A stretch of 64,000 nucleotides of DNA, from the NCBI GenBank assembly GCA_023614405.1, contig CM042694.1, forward strand, positions 482,705,392 through 482,769,391. Direction: 5' to 3'. A program made the translations under genes and the position numbers. Source of the stretch: Avena insularis (lineage: Eukaryota > Streptophyta > Magnoliopsida > Poales > Poaceae). The notes under the pieces are model-generated. The model saw nothing but the letters and a program-made list of their open reading frames with translations, made no database searches and was not told where the DNA came from. Every line of letters starts with the position of its first letter. Position 1 is the first letter of the stretch. Of this stretch, positions 24,901 through 36,686 are shown one piece after another.

Positions 24901-26589
24901 GCTCGTCTAGGAAGAGAAAAATGACGGGAGGTTGCCAGAGAGGTGCAGTAGCTCACCGGGAAAGCGACAGTGGCGGTGGAACGGGCCGAGGTGCAGGGGA
25001 TCGGCCACGGAGCTGGCGGACCGGAGCTAGGGTTTCGTTGTCGGCTCATCGGCGTTTCACACGGCTGGGCCTTCTCCTCCTTCTCTGCGGGTACAGGGGC
25101 GTCGCAGGAGCTCGACTCGTCCTTCCTCGACACCCAAATCTCCTCGCCACCGGCTTGAACAAGGAGGGGAAGGTGAGGCCGACGGCAGTCGAAGTTGGAG
25201 AGGAACAGCGGCAGGCAGATGGTGGGGAGAAGAAGGCGAGGCCCTAGGGATCTGGGGTTCCTACTAGACGAGGGAGAGGGAGTAGATAGGGACGGGAGAG
25301 AGAGGGGGATGCCGTGGGGCTTGGGGTGGATAAAGGTGGCTTCAGCCACCTTTCCTTCTCCTTCACGTGCTCGCCGTGGCGGCCAGGGCAGGGCAGGTGT
25401 AGGGCTGCCAGGCTGTGGGCCAGGAGGGAGCCTGCAGGCCTTTGTGGCAGAGAGAGAGAGAGAGAAAGGAGAGGGGGAGGCTCGGGTGTAGCTAGGACTA
25501 GCCTCGGCTAGTGTTTAGGGTTGGGCTTGGTTAGGTTAGGGAAGGAGGGGTGGCTAGGCAGGTTAGAGTGGTGGTAGATGATTAGGTTGGAGAGGGGATT
25601 AGGGAGAGGGAGTTAGATATGATCCACTTGATCCAGCATGGATGGAGGGTGAAAAGGAGAGAAAGGTGAGGGTCGGGGTGAGGGGTAGATGGGGTGGTGG
25701 TGTGGTGTAGCTAGGTGTAGATTTGTTTTCTTTCATTTCCATTTGATTTTATTTGAATTTTGATCCATCCAAAATCCATTCAAAACAACTAAAAGAAAAA
25801 GAAAGGAAAGGGATAAAAGGGGGCAATCCTTGCATGGGGCATGCATGCATTAAATGCAATGTTGCTAGTTGTGTAAACAACTAGTTTTAATAAGAATTCA
25901 AGTTTAGATTATTTTCCAAATTTGGTTATGGAAGCCTTCCAAAACATATGGTATATTCAAATCATGGTCATGCATGAACAAGAATGTGGCCCATGCTAGT
26001 GGGTAGATACCACTATTATTATCATCTAGCCACACCATAGTTCAAACATGATCCTAATTCAACAGACCACATGTGAGCTGAGATCACTAGCTCACATGGT
26101 ATAAAAGGTGGCAAGCATGCTCCCATACACAATATTGTGAAAACAATTCTAGCCATGGTATGGAAGCGTGTAGAGAGTAGAGGGAACCATCCTCAATTAT
26201 TTATGAGCTAGATATAAATACCAAAAGAAGAACATGGGCTCATATATAATTAAGATGGTGGATATGATGGATGGAAACAAAAGAAGGGTGGTGGAATTAT
26301 GAGGTGGGGACAAAGAAAGGTGGTAGGGTGGAATAAAAGATATGCCCCCAACCCAACTTGGGCATCAAGCATTTATCAAGATTCAAATACAATATATCAA
26401 GAGCCAAATACAATTAATAATGCATATGAGAGAAGAACCAAATGAAAAGGTTTTATATGATGCTCAAATGCAAGGTGGCATGATGACATGAGCATGATAT
26501 AATTATGATGCAACAATTATATGTAGAAAGTAACCATTATATTACTAGACCATGTAGCATTACATATGCTAGACAGATGGGATGCTACA
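21994..26589 (-). repeat. E2 5' LTR (right, 4596 bp)
   Basis: It shares both ends with the left LTR and carries an extra segment between GGTACT at 22546-22551 and GGTACT at 23675-23680. Without that segment it is about 3467 bp, close to the left copy. Confidence 0.9.
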
Positions 26590-26594
26590 CCAGA

Positions 26595-27060
26595 GGAGCT
26601 GCAATCCGTACTCTAGAGCTTATGCACAACTCCAAACAGTGCCATGGGATACACTCCGTTCTTCATGGTGCATGGTGCTGAAGCGGTACTACCCGCAGAA
26701 GTACGCTACAAAGCACCACGAGTGGTCATTTACAGCGAGCATGATTCAACTCTTGCACTCGAAGACTCCGTCGATCTCCTTGACGAGGCACGGGACATCG
26801 CAATAGAAAGATCGATGATCTAGTAGCAGAACCTGCGCAACTACCACAGCAGAAGGCTACGCCCCAGATCCTTCGTTGAAGGAGACCTGGTCCTACGACT
26901 GAAGCAGCAAGGACACCTCAAGCTTGAGTCCCCTTGGGAAGGACCATACGTGATTACAGAAGTAATCCCACGGGGCGCCAATCACCTCAAAGATTTCGAG
27001 ACAGGAGTCGCATACTCCAACCCCTGGAACGTCGCGCAACTGCGGCGCTTCTACCCTTAG
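26595..27060 (+). pseudogene. Tat1 integrase, end of core and C-terminal domain
   Basis: Joining 13143 to 26595 gives a glutamate codon and an in-frame continuation (ELQSVL, stop, SLCTTPNSAMGYTPFFMVHG). The stop at 26614-26616 stands where tryptophan is expected, and two more adjacent stops lie near 26822. The chromatin/DNA-binding GPY/F motif is visible as WEGPYVITEVIP near 26936. The frame ends with AQLRRFYP and a TAG at 27058-27060, a typical Tat pol terminus. Confidence 0.88.
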
Positions 27061-27498
27061 TCGTCCTTTTTTTTCTTACATTACAAATAAGGCTATTCAG
27101 CTAGTCTACTCAGCCACACATTGTACCTCGTACTGATTCTGCGAATAAATAAAGCTAAGTGCCTCGAAACTCTTGTTTTTCTAGCAATTATATCACTCGG
27201 GGGCTACGCCACCCTTTACATCCTGGTTCTACGAACAATATGTAGTATCCCGAGTAGCTGACACAACAACAATCGAACCCTTGATACACCAACCCAGTTG
27301 CAACGCACCTGATAGGTTGGCAAGGCACTGAGATAAAATAAGTCAGGCTAATGAAAAGGAACTGCAGAGTACAAATACACTCGCATAACATACGAGCTAT
27401 CAAGCTCTTTACATATCAATATCAATCAATTATATACAACATACATATACAAACTTTACAACATTGGTACATTTATATGCAGGATACAAGTTAAACTA
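27061..27498. other. Tat1 spacer between the convergent ends of pol and the antisense gene
   Basis: No coding sequence is seen. A polypurine-tract-like string CACTCGGGGGCTAC lies near 27193-27206, the same motif that precedes the 3' LTR. AATAAATAAA near 27145 could serve as a polyadenylation signal. Confidence 0.55.
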
Positions 27499-27795
27499 CT
27501 ATTGCAACAGAAGAACGTTTGGCTGTTCCTCGAAGAAGTCGACAATTTCCTCCGTTGGGCGATCCACCGCCTGGTAACGAGGAACCATATTCCAGGTCGA
27601 ACATGCCGGCGGAGTCGGCGGACCAGTAGCAACAGCTGCAATATCCACATCAGGCCTATGTAGTCGCACCAGTGACAATGCAGCCTTGGCACCAGCCACT
27701 AACTGTTGCCGCACACACTCGCGAACTACACTCAAATCCTGAAATTTAGCCAGGAGAGCCAACAAGCTCGAAGGGATGGAGTCCAGCGGAAACAT
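27499..27795 (-). pseudogene. Tat1 antisense gene, 3'-terminal exon
   Basis: This ORF ends 440 bases beyond the pol stop and reads in the opposite direction to the element. It contains VRECVRQQLVAGAKAALSLV, a valine/proline-rich middle and VDFFEEQPNVLLLQ before the stop. It fits the C-terminal part of the antisense ORFs known downstream of pol in Tat elements. The exon border upstream is not determined. Confidence 0.55.
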
Positions 27796-28488
27796 CGTCT
27801 GGTAGATATTTATCAGGCACGACTATGATTTCTTCAGAAAGTGGAGCACTCGCGAGGCACGATCCTGCAGGGTCGCAAGTGCGATTGCGCGATCATGATC
27901 CACCCAGAAGTACCCACTTGCCTAAAGCTGTTCCTGGGTCAAGTCGTTCATAAAATGGCGATCCTGTCCTTTTCATCCTGCGGATGACGTGCGCTGACAA
28001 CTATACCAAGCAAGAGGCAAAAGTATCAAGACAATGAACTACCGCGACTTACTACAAGATAAGATAAGGGGGAAGAAAACTAACACTTGAACTGATCACC
28101 CAGCTGCGCCACCTCCTCTAGTAGATATTGCTCTCGGGCGGTGGCCTTCTCCGCCCTCGATTTCCATACATCCGCGTTACCGCAGAGGACGGGCAGTTCG
28201 TGTTCCAGTTGCTTAACGCGATCGCGTAGTCGCAAAAGCAAGGACAGCTCATCCACCCTTGAGTGTGACTGTGCTAAGGTATCACTAGCGGATGGCGGAT
28301 CCCGAGGCTCACTCGAAGGACCACTCTATGTACCCTATCACAAGCCAAGCAAGAGAAAATAAGGGACCAAGCAACACATGGACAAAAACTCAAGTGCATT
28401 CAAACATAGCAAAAGTATCAACAAAGACACTCAGCCAGCGGCATGTTTTCAACAAAAGGAGTCGAGCTATCAACTATTACAAATATAA

Positions 28489-29387
28489 CTACTGAGAAGC
28501 AGCTTGCTTCTTTGACTTTGACTTTGGCTTCGGGGGCCTCATCGAGTCTGTGGCAGTATAAGATGCCACAGACTTCCCACCGGCCCCTGACGTTGCAGCC
28601 TTCGCCGCCTTCTTGGCTCGCTGCAGCTCCTCAGAATACTTGGCGACTGTGTTGATGAGTTGCGGCCCGTACTTGCCGCAGACAGTTGCAAAGGGAGCAA
28701 AAACTACCTGTTGACCATCTACATTGACGGGCATCACCTTGGAGACCGCGGCTGGATCCATCTCCACTCCATGGGCTTGCACCATGGCGAGTGCCATGGA
28801 GGCGCCAACCGCAAGGTGCGATTTCCTGAAGTCCGAGGGGATACCTCCAGCAAGGGACTCCACCAGGTCATCTAAGTTCTCAATCAGCTCAGCCTTGGGC
28901 GCCAGCTCCTCGCGGATGCGACTGAGCACACCCTTAGCTTTGATCAGCGTTCCTTGAATGGAAGCACTGCGGTCTTCGACTGCCACGACAGTGCCTTCCA
29001 AGGCATCATCGCGACGAAGCGCTTGGGCGTCGAAGCTTAAACTGCCAGCATCTACACAGAGCAAAGCGTTAACACAAATAGCAAGACATCGAAGAAAGAA
29101 GCAATCAAGACCCAGAAAAAAATACCTAAAAGAGATTTGGCAATTGAGAAGAGCTGTTCTTCGAACAACTTCTCCCTCGCAGCGATGGAGGTGCGCAAAT
29201 CCTCTTCGCGTTTCCGCGATTCATCAAGCACAACAACTGCCTCATCGTGACTCTTCACCGCTGCGACGAGCGTATTTTCAAGAGAAGCAGCTTCATGAAG
29301 AAGTTCGTTATGATCAGCTGCAAAAATACAAGATGGATCGTCAGTCGAATGTATAAAAACATCACAAGGACAAAGAAGAAGAAGCAA
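28489..29387 (-). pseudogene. Tat1 antisense gene, middle exons (coiled-coil-like)
   Basis: Two overlapping reading frames, 29387-29052 and 29064-28489, look like successive exons. The first carries a charged helical stretch (DESRKREEDLRTSIAARE). The second has AKGVLSRIREELAPKAELIE and, later, MALAMVQAHGVEMDPAAVSK, then a lysine-rich end (PPKPKSKSKKQAASQ). This resembles the long C-terminal helical part of Tat antisense proteins. Exon boundaries are inferred, not proven. Confidence 0.55.
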
Positions 29388-29853
29388 AAAATACTAACTT
29401 TCAACCACGCGATGGCGATTGTCCAGCAATGCGTGCTGTCGACCCATTGCAAGTACCTACTCCGCCAGACGAGCAGCTTCCTTCATAATAAGCTGCCACA
29501 GAAGAAAAATAAAAGGATCAGTAGATAGCATGGACGACTAATTCGACTGCAAAAAGCAACATCACACATACATGCTCCTCTAGAGACTCCGAAGTTGATT
29601 GCCAAGCAGTCGTCCGGACAACCATCTGGTGCTCCACAGTGTGTGGAGAAATCGATGAATTGTGCCTGGAGTGGGCCGCCAATGGAGGAGAAGAAGATCA
29701 CTCAGCCACTTCCTTGGCCTTGGAGTCCGCGACTCCAGATTCCTTCAAAAATTGGATGTCGCCAGAAGACGACAACGCCGGTTGACTACGGAACAAAAAA
29801 CAGCATCAGGAAATGCAACTCCAAAAGGAACCAAGATGAGAATTGTAGACTTA

Positions 29854-30192
29854 CTAGTCAAATTTATCAAAATCGAAGGTTTGGTCCTCCGACTCCGACG
29901 ACTCCTTTGGCAGCCGCATCTTCTTGTGAGCAGATGGCGCCATGGAGCTCACAGGAACAGTAGGAATCAGCGACTCTGCACCAATAGCTGGGCCTTCTGG
30001 AGTTGAAGGAGATGACGCATCCGAATCTTTGTTGCGTGAATGCTTGCGAGTGTCCGGACTGCTGGACTCAGGGGCTTCCTCCTCCTCTTCAAGTGGGACG
30101 GTCGATTCTGACGCGTCCTCTTCATCGACTTCGCGAGGAATAACCCCCTCAGCAAAAGGGGGCAAACTAGGAGACACCTTCCAATCCTGCAT
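29854..30192 (-). pseudogene. Tat1 antisense gene, acidic exon with splice sites
   Basis: On the minus strand the exon begins after TGTATGCAG, an acceptor-like sequence, with DWKVSPSLPPFAEGV. It continues through an acidic and serine-rich linker (STVPLEEEEEAPESSSPD). At its end GACTAGTAAGTC gives a plausible GTAAGT donor. The upstream exon ends at about 30269 with a GTATGA donor after NPRPE. The intron between them would be about 75 bases. Confidence 0.6.
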
Positions 30193-30256
30193 ACAGAAAA
30201 CCAGTCAGCACACGTCAAGAAAATCAGAAGCACTCGACAAATAAAGCTACTTCGTA

Positions 30257-30913
30257 GCACAATCATACCTCAGGACGAGGGTTAGAGGCATCAAATGGAG
30301 ACATGACTGGTTCACTGGGGAGGACATCCTTGGCGGTGTACTTGGTCAACAGTCGCACCCTCTTATCTACTTCACCCGTGGAAATGCCATCGGCAAATAC
30401 GCGAGTGACATCGTTCGCACCAGCCCATTGGAACATGGGGTGGATTCTGGCCGGAGACGCTGGATGCGATGGTGCAACCATGTGCGAATGAGGGCGCAGC
30501 CTCCCTATTCTTTACCCATGCGATTCTCGAGGTCGTAGACGCGCTCGTACAACACTTCTGTCTCCTCAGACTCGCTAGGCATAACCATGTTCTTCCAAGA
30601 ACGCCTCCACCTGCACGGCGTCGCGGGATCGAAGGGTGTGAGTCCATAGTGCTCTCCGTCGGCCTTCTGGTCATGGATGTAGAACCACTTGTCCCTCTAC
30701 CCTTGGACGGACGCCATGAGCTTGATATCGAAGTATGTGACGGAGGAGTTGACATGGATCCCGCAGCCTCCTACGTCGTAGACTACGGAACCAGATGCCG
30801 ACTGACGCTTCAGCTTGAAAAGCCGTTTGAAGAGACCAAAGTGTGGCTCGACTCCGAGCCAGCACTCGCAAAGTGTAATATAGCAGGCGATGTGGAGAAT
30901 AGAGTTTGGGGAC
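30257..30913 (-). pseudogene. Tat1 antisense gene, conserved domain of the 'gypsy-type transposon' family (distal part)
   Basis: On the minus strand the sequence reads NSILHIACYITLCECWLG, then VNSSVTYFDIKLMASVQG, a TAG stop near 30695, DKWFYIHDQKADGEHYG and further residues ending MGKE at about 30505. The order of motifs matches the domain found in antisense ORFs of Tat elements and annotated in grasses as a putative gypsy-type transposon domain (PF04195, by memory). The stop again falls where tryptophan is expected. After another stop the ATG at 30479-30481 opens the segment ending in NPRPE. At 30913 the gene is cut by E3 and resumes at 38125. Confidence 0.72.
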
Positions 30914-32335
30914 TGATGACCCACAAGTATAGGGGGTGTATCGCAGTATTTTCGAGGGAAGTGAAACCCAATTTATTGATTCGACACAAGGGGAGCCAAA
31001 GAATATTTATAAGCCTTAACAACGGAGTTGTCAATTCAGCTGCACCTGGAGAATAATCTTGCTCACAGCAGTTTATCAGTAGCAACAGTTTTGTAGTAGG
31101 AATAGCAAAGTAATAGCAGTAGTAAAGCAAAGACAGTAGTAACAAAAGCAGTAACAGTGGGATTCGAGTGCGGTAGGCATAGGGATGGATGGATGGGCGT
31201 TGCATGGACAAGACAATTGACATAACAATCAGAACATAGGGCAATTGCAGATAAATAAGATAAAGCATCCAAGTACTAGATAATCCTAGGCATGTGTTCC
31301 ATATATAGTCATACGTGCTCGCAATGAGAACTTGCACAACATCTTTTGTCCTGCTAGCCCGTTTGCAGCGGGGCCTCAAGGGAACTACTCGCAATTAAGG
31401 TGCTCCTTTTAATAGAGCACTAGAGCAAAGCATTAACACTCCGTGAATACATGTGATCCTCACATCAAAGCCATTCCCTTCCGGTTATCCTGATTTCTGT
31501 CACTTCGGGGCCATAGGTTCCGGACAACAACGTGTGTATACAACTTGCAGATAAGACCAAAAACAATACTATCATAATGAATCAATAACATGTTCAGATC
31601 TGAAATCATGGCACTCGGGCCCTAGTGACAAGCATTAAGCACAACAGGTCACAAGAAAGTCATAAAGCACTAATAAAAGATACTAGGCACCATGCCCTAA
31701 CAATCTGATGCCATTACATGAACGATCTCATCCAATCCCGACCATCCCCATAGCCTACATCGGGGGATTACTCACTCATAGATGGGGGAAACATGGATGG
31801 TCGATGGCGATGATGGTGGAGATCGATGGAGATGGCTCGAGGCACTTCTCAGGTGCCGGAACAGAGACTTTTTGTCCCCCGAATCTCCCCTTCGGTGGTG
31901 GCGGCGCTGCGGAACTTCTTCTAGAGAAACATCAAACCCCCCGGAGTTTTTAGGTCAGAAGGCTTCTTATAGACGAAGAGGGAGACTGAGGAGGTGCCTG
32001 GGGCCACCACACCATGCCCTGGCGTGGCCAGGCCCAGCCCGCGCCTGGGGGGGTGGCCAGCCCCTGGCCCTCCTCCGTCTCGTATTCTGGCTCCTGGAGT
32101 CTTCTGGAAAAATAGGCACTTTGGCTTTTGTCCCGTCCAATTCCGAGAATATTCATTTTCTGACTTTCCTGGAACCAAAAATAGCAGAAAACAGGCAGCT
32201 GGCACTGTGGCTCTTGTTAATAGGTTAGTCCAAGAAATCATATGAAAAGTACTCCAAAGTGTGGACAAAACACAATAAAGTGGATAAAACCAAGCATGGA
32301 GCATCAAAAATTATAGATACATTTGCAATGTATCA
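30914..32335 (-). repeat. E3 3' LTR (left copy)
   Basis: This 1422-bp copy is nearly identical to 36687-38119. The ORFs within it recur in the other LTR and are not genes. Confidence 0.9.
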
Positions 32336-32349
32336 ACATCCCCAAGCTT
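32336..32349 (-). other. E3 polypurine tract
   Basis: Minus strand AAGCTTGGGGATGT adjoins the left LTR. It is similar to the E1 tract. Confidence 0.75.
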
Positions 32350-35252
32350 AACTCCTGCTCGTCCTCGAGTAGGTAAGTGATAAAAAGAAAGAATAATTTT
32401 TGAGGTGACATGCACCATCAAAGGCTTGACCAAAGTATTTAAACATTCAAAGCTGGGATCATAGTACTTCAATCATAACATGAAAGACAAAGTTCTAGCA
32501 ATAAGACAAAGAAACTATGATGCAACATGAAAAGGCACAAACAAAAGATTCATGAATAACAATGCTTTGCAAGACGTTTGTTTGTTTCACATAAAGAAAA
32601 CATAGCATAGTGGCATTCAGCTTGTCCCTCATAGAGTAGCAAACATAAATGCATAGGACACCTTAGAAGTTTACAAGAGTGACTAGATACAAATAGTTTA
32701 AAACAAGCAATATCAAGGTATGCATCAATCAACAAGTCTTGGGACAATGCACATAGAACTAAGAATGACCACTATGCTCTCAAGAAAGTGCTCATAGAAT
32801 GTGTGGAGACTCAACAAGGAAATTAAAAGGTTTTGAAAAGTTTGAAAGGCTTCCAAATGCTGAAAGTATGATACTCGTTAGCTTTGAGCTCTCATTGCCC
32901 CTATCATAAGCATCTTTAAGTGGTTAAGGTTAAAGTGACACAACTAAGAGGATATGCTTGACAAGTTATAAATCGAAGTCTCATGCCCCTTACTTACGAA
33001 GACCGATCCTCATGCTACTTAACTTCAGTCACAAGTAAGCTCTTGTCATTGTAAGTATATACGTATCATAGAGAACCGCCAACGGGGTACCCCTTGCACA
33101 TGACACAGGAGCTATCCCATAATCAAAATGACAAGGCAAGCAGACAATGAGCATCTCAGTGATCTTTTTATTTACTATGTGCATAGATTTTTATTGAGTA
33201 TGCTTCATAGAATGCTCATTATGGTTATGCTGCAAGTTTCCACCATGATTAGGCATGGCTTAGGCTAGCGGCCCAAGTGTTTCTCTAACATACATACAAA
33301 CTCCATGATCTTACAAGTTCCACTTTTATTTCACACCGCCGGGATCCATAAGCAAAAGAACATGATATCAACGAGGTACTAAGTACCAATGCAATGTTGA
33401 AAGCATTCCCCATGATACATGGTTCTGCTAACTTCAACTTATAAAGCGCAAGCATATACACAACAAAGAAGGACGCAATGGTTCAGGTTTATTAAATGCA
33501 AGAAAATAAAGTGTGTCATCAAGTTTGTGAGAGCTTTACTAACTAACTTTCTCATAACAAGCAAGCATTTTATTCGGAAGAAAACAAGGCATATTGAATA
33601 TGCACGGAAGTAGCAAATGATGCTAATAGGTAGGTATGGTGGACAATTTGGCAATATTTGGTTTAAGAGAGTTGGAAACATGAGTAAAACATACTCAGTG
33701 AAAGTGAAGGCTAGCAAATAGTAAGGGAGCGACAAACGAGAGAGCAATAATGGCCATAATCATGCAGAGCGACAAAACATCATTGATCAAAGCATAAAGT
33801 GATACTACAAGTTGAAAAATAAAGGATCATAAAGGCTTATGGTGACTTGGGATAGTCATAACATGGTGTGAGCATGTGCCAAGTCAACCCAAATAAAGCA
33901 TCAAAGGAGAATACCACAATACTATGCTTTAATATGCTAAAACAACGCATGATTCATCCAAGGCACATTAAGCAATCTCAATTGTTTATAACAAGTCATG
34001 CTACAGCAAATAATACTAAGCATAAAGCCAAAACAATATCAAGCATGGCATGACAAAGCATAGGCCACAGTCCAAAACAAACTCTTTTTACCACTTAAGC
34101 ATGAGCTTTCCTACTCTTTTCCAAACCAAACCAAACTATTTGAACACCAATGCATGAAATAGGAGGTCCAACCAATTTATTCAGCAAACTAAGAAAACAA
34201 AGCAAACGAAAAACCAAAACGAAAACGAAAAAAGCAGACGCTCCAAGAACAACACAACTGTGCATGAAACAATAAAAATGAAGCGTTTGGAAGAAACCTG
34301 AGATTTTTATTGATGAAGAAGGGGATGCCTTGGGAATCCCCAAGCTTTGACGCTTGTACTTCTTGGATATTTCTTGGAGTGACACGCGTGGCATCCCCAA
34401 GATTGAGCTTTAGTCCATCCTTCATTTCATTACTCATTCCTTCCATACACCTGGAAATTTTCCTTCATACAAAACTTCACACAATCTTTATTAGCAACAT
34501 TAGTGCACTCAAGATAAATAAGTCTGAAGGTTCAGTTCTAACACCAAATAAACTTCCATTAGAACACTAGCTACTGTAGCACTTCCCTCAAAAATCTCAA
34601 TTCCCCAAAAGAACTCAAAAAGGAACCAATAAGAAGCAAATGCAGAAAATGGCAGAAATCTGTCAAAACAGACCAGCAGGTAAAGACGAATTTTTTCGAA
34701 GATCTTCTGTTGCTCAAATCAAAAAGTGTTGAACTAACGAAAGTTAGATAACAACGTGGGGCAGAAGCACAAAAGTTCACGCCTCAAAAATACGTTCAGA
34801 GTTTTTACACGAATTTGTACGGTGAAGCACAGAAATCTGTTTCGGAACAGCAACTTTCCCAATCATTACTTCACTCTCATTAGAGGTTACTCTTGGCACA
34901 AAAAGAAAATAAAAAGGATAAGGAGAGGTTATTACTGAAGTAATAACTTCCAAGACGCATCTAAAACTTTTGGGTTATCTCCCAATAAGTACTTTTTTTT
35001 AACGCCTTTAAGTTAGGTATAAGCAAAAACTAAAATGGATAGAATAGAAGTAAGCGGAGATAATCAAGGTGAAAAAATTGTTTTGTTCAATGAAATCCTT
35101 TTGTTAACAAGGTTGATCAGGTCTTGTTACCAAAACAATTTCATATGAGACAAAACTTTGTATTCCACTAATGATTATGTTACCTCAACCTTGATAGCAA
35201 TGGTCCCAATCATAATAGTTTCAAATTTTTCTCTTGGTATGGGACAATATAT
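32350..35252. other. E3 non-coding internal region
   Basis: About 2.9 kb of AT-rich sequence without recognisable genes. Several blocks are shared with E1 (32878-33150, 33415-33560, 34445-34990). Confidence 0.7.
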
Positions 35253-35470
35253 TTATCCAACTTGAATGCCCTCAACATGTTCAATTGAATTCAAACCATA
35301 AGTCCTTTCAATCTTCTTGGGGAAATACACAGTATGTTCCTTGTCATTAACATTGAAGGTCACCTTCCCTTGATTACAATAAATAACAGCTCCTGCAGTA
35401 TTTAATAAAAGGTCTCCCAAGAATAATAGACATATTATCATCTTCAGGCATAATAGTTTGAGAGGATGCT
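35253..35470 (-). pseudogene. E3 protease C-terminal remnant
   Basis: On the minus strand the sequence reads SSQTIMPEDDNMSIILGRP, then after a frameshift LLNTAGAVIYCNQGKVTF and DKEHTVYFPKK. The ILGRP string is the conserved second half of the retropepsin fold in Athila polyproteins. The active-site half and everything after the protease are absent. Confidence 0.7.
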
Positions 35471-35471
35471 C

Positions 35472-36542
35472 TCATAAGAAATATGAGTTGAAGTAAGAGA
35501 GAGCATCAAGAAGCAAATTCAAAACACATTTAAGTCTAACCCACTTCCTATGCATTGGAATCGTGTATGCAAATAAATTCGCAAAGAACAAAGTGACAGG
35601 CATAGGAAGATAAAACAAGAGTAACTTCAAAACTTTCAGCACATAGAGAGGTGTTTCAATACCATGAAAACTTCTACAACCATATTTTCCTCTCTCATAA
35701 TAATTTTCAGTAGCCTCATGAATAAACTCAACAATATAACTATCACATAAAGCATGCTCTTCATGATCTACAAGCACTAGAGCTTTATTATAAACACTTT
35801 CAAAAGAATCCTCAGGAACATAACATTCATCCTCCTTTAGTAAGCATGGCAGACAATCAAATAATGTAAGGGATAAAGAGTTACTCTCATTAGAAGGTAG
35901 GCATGGGTAGCTAATCCATTCTTCCTCCTTTTGTTCATCACTCTCCTCCTCTTTTTCATCTAATGAGATTTCAGGTTCATCAAATTCTTCTTCCATAGGA
36001 TCCTGCAAGGCATTAGTCTCTTCCGTTTGTGGAAAGCATCTATTAAAATATTCAAGAATATAGCCATTTTCATCCTTGTAATTATCAAAGCAAAATTTAA
36101 GTATACCATAAACCTCATATTTGTAAGGTGAATCATCAATATTTTCAAGCAAACTAGCAAGTTCAAAAGCACCCTTCCAAGCAATAAATTCTTCAATTTG
36201 TTCCGCATCATAAAAGTCATAAATTCCTTTAGCATAGGAAGATATGGTATCATTATCATTATACTCACATTGAAAAGGGAGGTGTTTATACCTCTTTCTG
36301 CAACAAGATTCATCACAACAATAAGTAACATTATAAGTAGAGCACACGTTTCTAGCAATGGTATACAATCTATCAATTTGTTCCCATAAGTGTTTCCCTT
36401 TTCGTGACAAGCGGTGTTCCTTATAATAATATTTTTGATCTTCCGTGAACCCACCTTGCCAATAAGCTTCAGTTTCAAAGAAACCAACCATTGACAACAA
36501 GCATGATAAGGCAAGACAATAACAGACCAAGGAAAATAACAA
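35472..36542 (-). CDS. E3 ORF of unknown function (356 residues) with acidic repeats and hydrophobic C-terminus
   Basis: The frame is open for 356 codons and begins about 115 bases inside the primer site, in the position of gag. A more likely start is the second methionine, residue 18 (MVGFFETEAYWQGG), because the preceding residues look like translated leader. Visible parts are a YWQGGFTEDQKYYYKEHRLS segment, a cysteine cluster CCDESCC, an AEQIEEFIAWKGAFELASLL helix and an acidic stretch of repeats (DEPEISLDEKEEESDEQKEE). A hydrophobic segment of about 28 residues near 299-328 is followed by IPMHRKWVRLK. The last 95 residues align with the C-terminal module of the E1 ORF. I do not recognise the family. 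An envelope-like protein or captured host sequence are both possible. Confidence 0.6.
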   Translation of the reverse strand: MLFSLVCYCLALSCLLSMVGFFETEAYWQGGFTEDQKYYYKEHRLSRKGKHLWEQIDRLYTIARNVCSTYNVTYCCDESCCRKRYKHLPFQCEYNDNDTISSYAKGIYDFYDAEQIEEFIAWKGAFELASLLENIDDSPYKYEVYGILKFCFDNYKDENGYILEYFNRCFPQTEETNALQDPMEEEFDEPEISLDEKEEESDEQKEEEWISYPCLPSNESNSLSLTLFDCLPCLLKEDECYVPEDSFESVYNKALVLVDHEEHALCDSYIVEFIHEATENYYERGKYGCRSFHGIETPLYVLKVLKLLLFYLPMPVTLFFANLFAYTIPMHRKWVRLKCVLNLLLDALSYFNSYFL

Positions 36543-36658
36543 TTAGAGTAGGAACTACTTTTTTTATATTTTTGATAAAGAAACAAGCAAACAAGGAGAA
36601 AATAAACTTAGCTTGAACAATAGTGAGTCCAAGTGGACTTGATAAATAAAGCTATGCT

Positions 36659-36675
36659 CCCCGGCAACGGCGCCA
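36659..36675 (-). other. E3 primer binding site (tRNA-Asp type)
   Basis: Minus strand TGGCGCCGTTGCCGGGG lies 11 bases inside the right LTR. Confidence 0.85.
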
Positions 36676-36686
36676 GAAAATAGTCT

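Larger units (their letters stand above)
13144..26589 (-). mobile_element. E2: Tekay/Del-like chromovirus LTR retrotransposon
   Basis: This 13.4-kb element lies on the minus strand. LTRs at 13144-16625 and 21994-26589 begin TGTA and end GATGCTACA, and the flanks carry a perfect 5-bp duplication CCAGA (13139-13143, 26590-26594). A primer site for initiator tRNA-Met adjoins the right LTR and a polypurine tract the left LTR. One gag-pol polyprotein ends in a chromodomain-like tail after integrase, as expected for chromoviruses. The very long LTRs fit the Tekay group. It interrupts Tat1 integrase, so it is younger than Tat1. Confidence 0.92.

Noticed and set aside
24570..25349. 259-codon minus-strand ORF
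   Set aside because: It lies inside the E2 5' LTR; the same DNA in the left LTR is broken into smaller frames, and the translation is low-complexity proline/serine/arginine with no motif.
30810..31394. 194-codon minus-strand ORF
   Set aside because: E3 LTR sequence that recurs at 36652-36984; it reads through simple leucine/tyrosine repeats and spans the Tat1/E3 border.
35960..36586. 208-codon minus-strand ORF
   Set aside because: It overlaps the 356-codon E3 ORF in another frame and has no relation to E1, unlike the longer frame.
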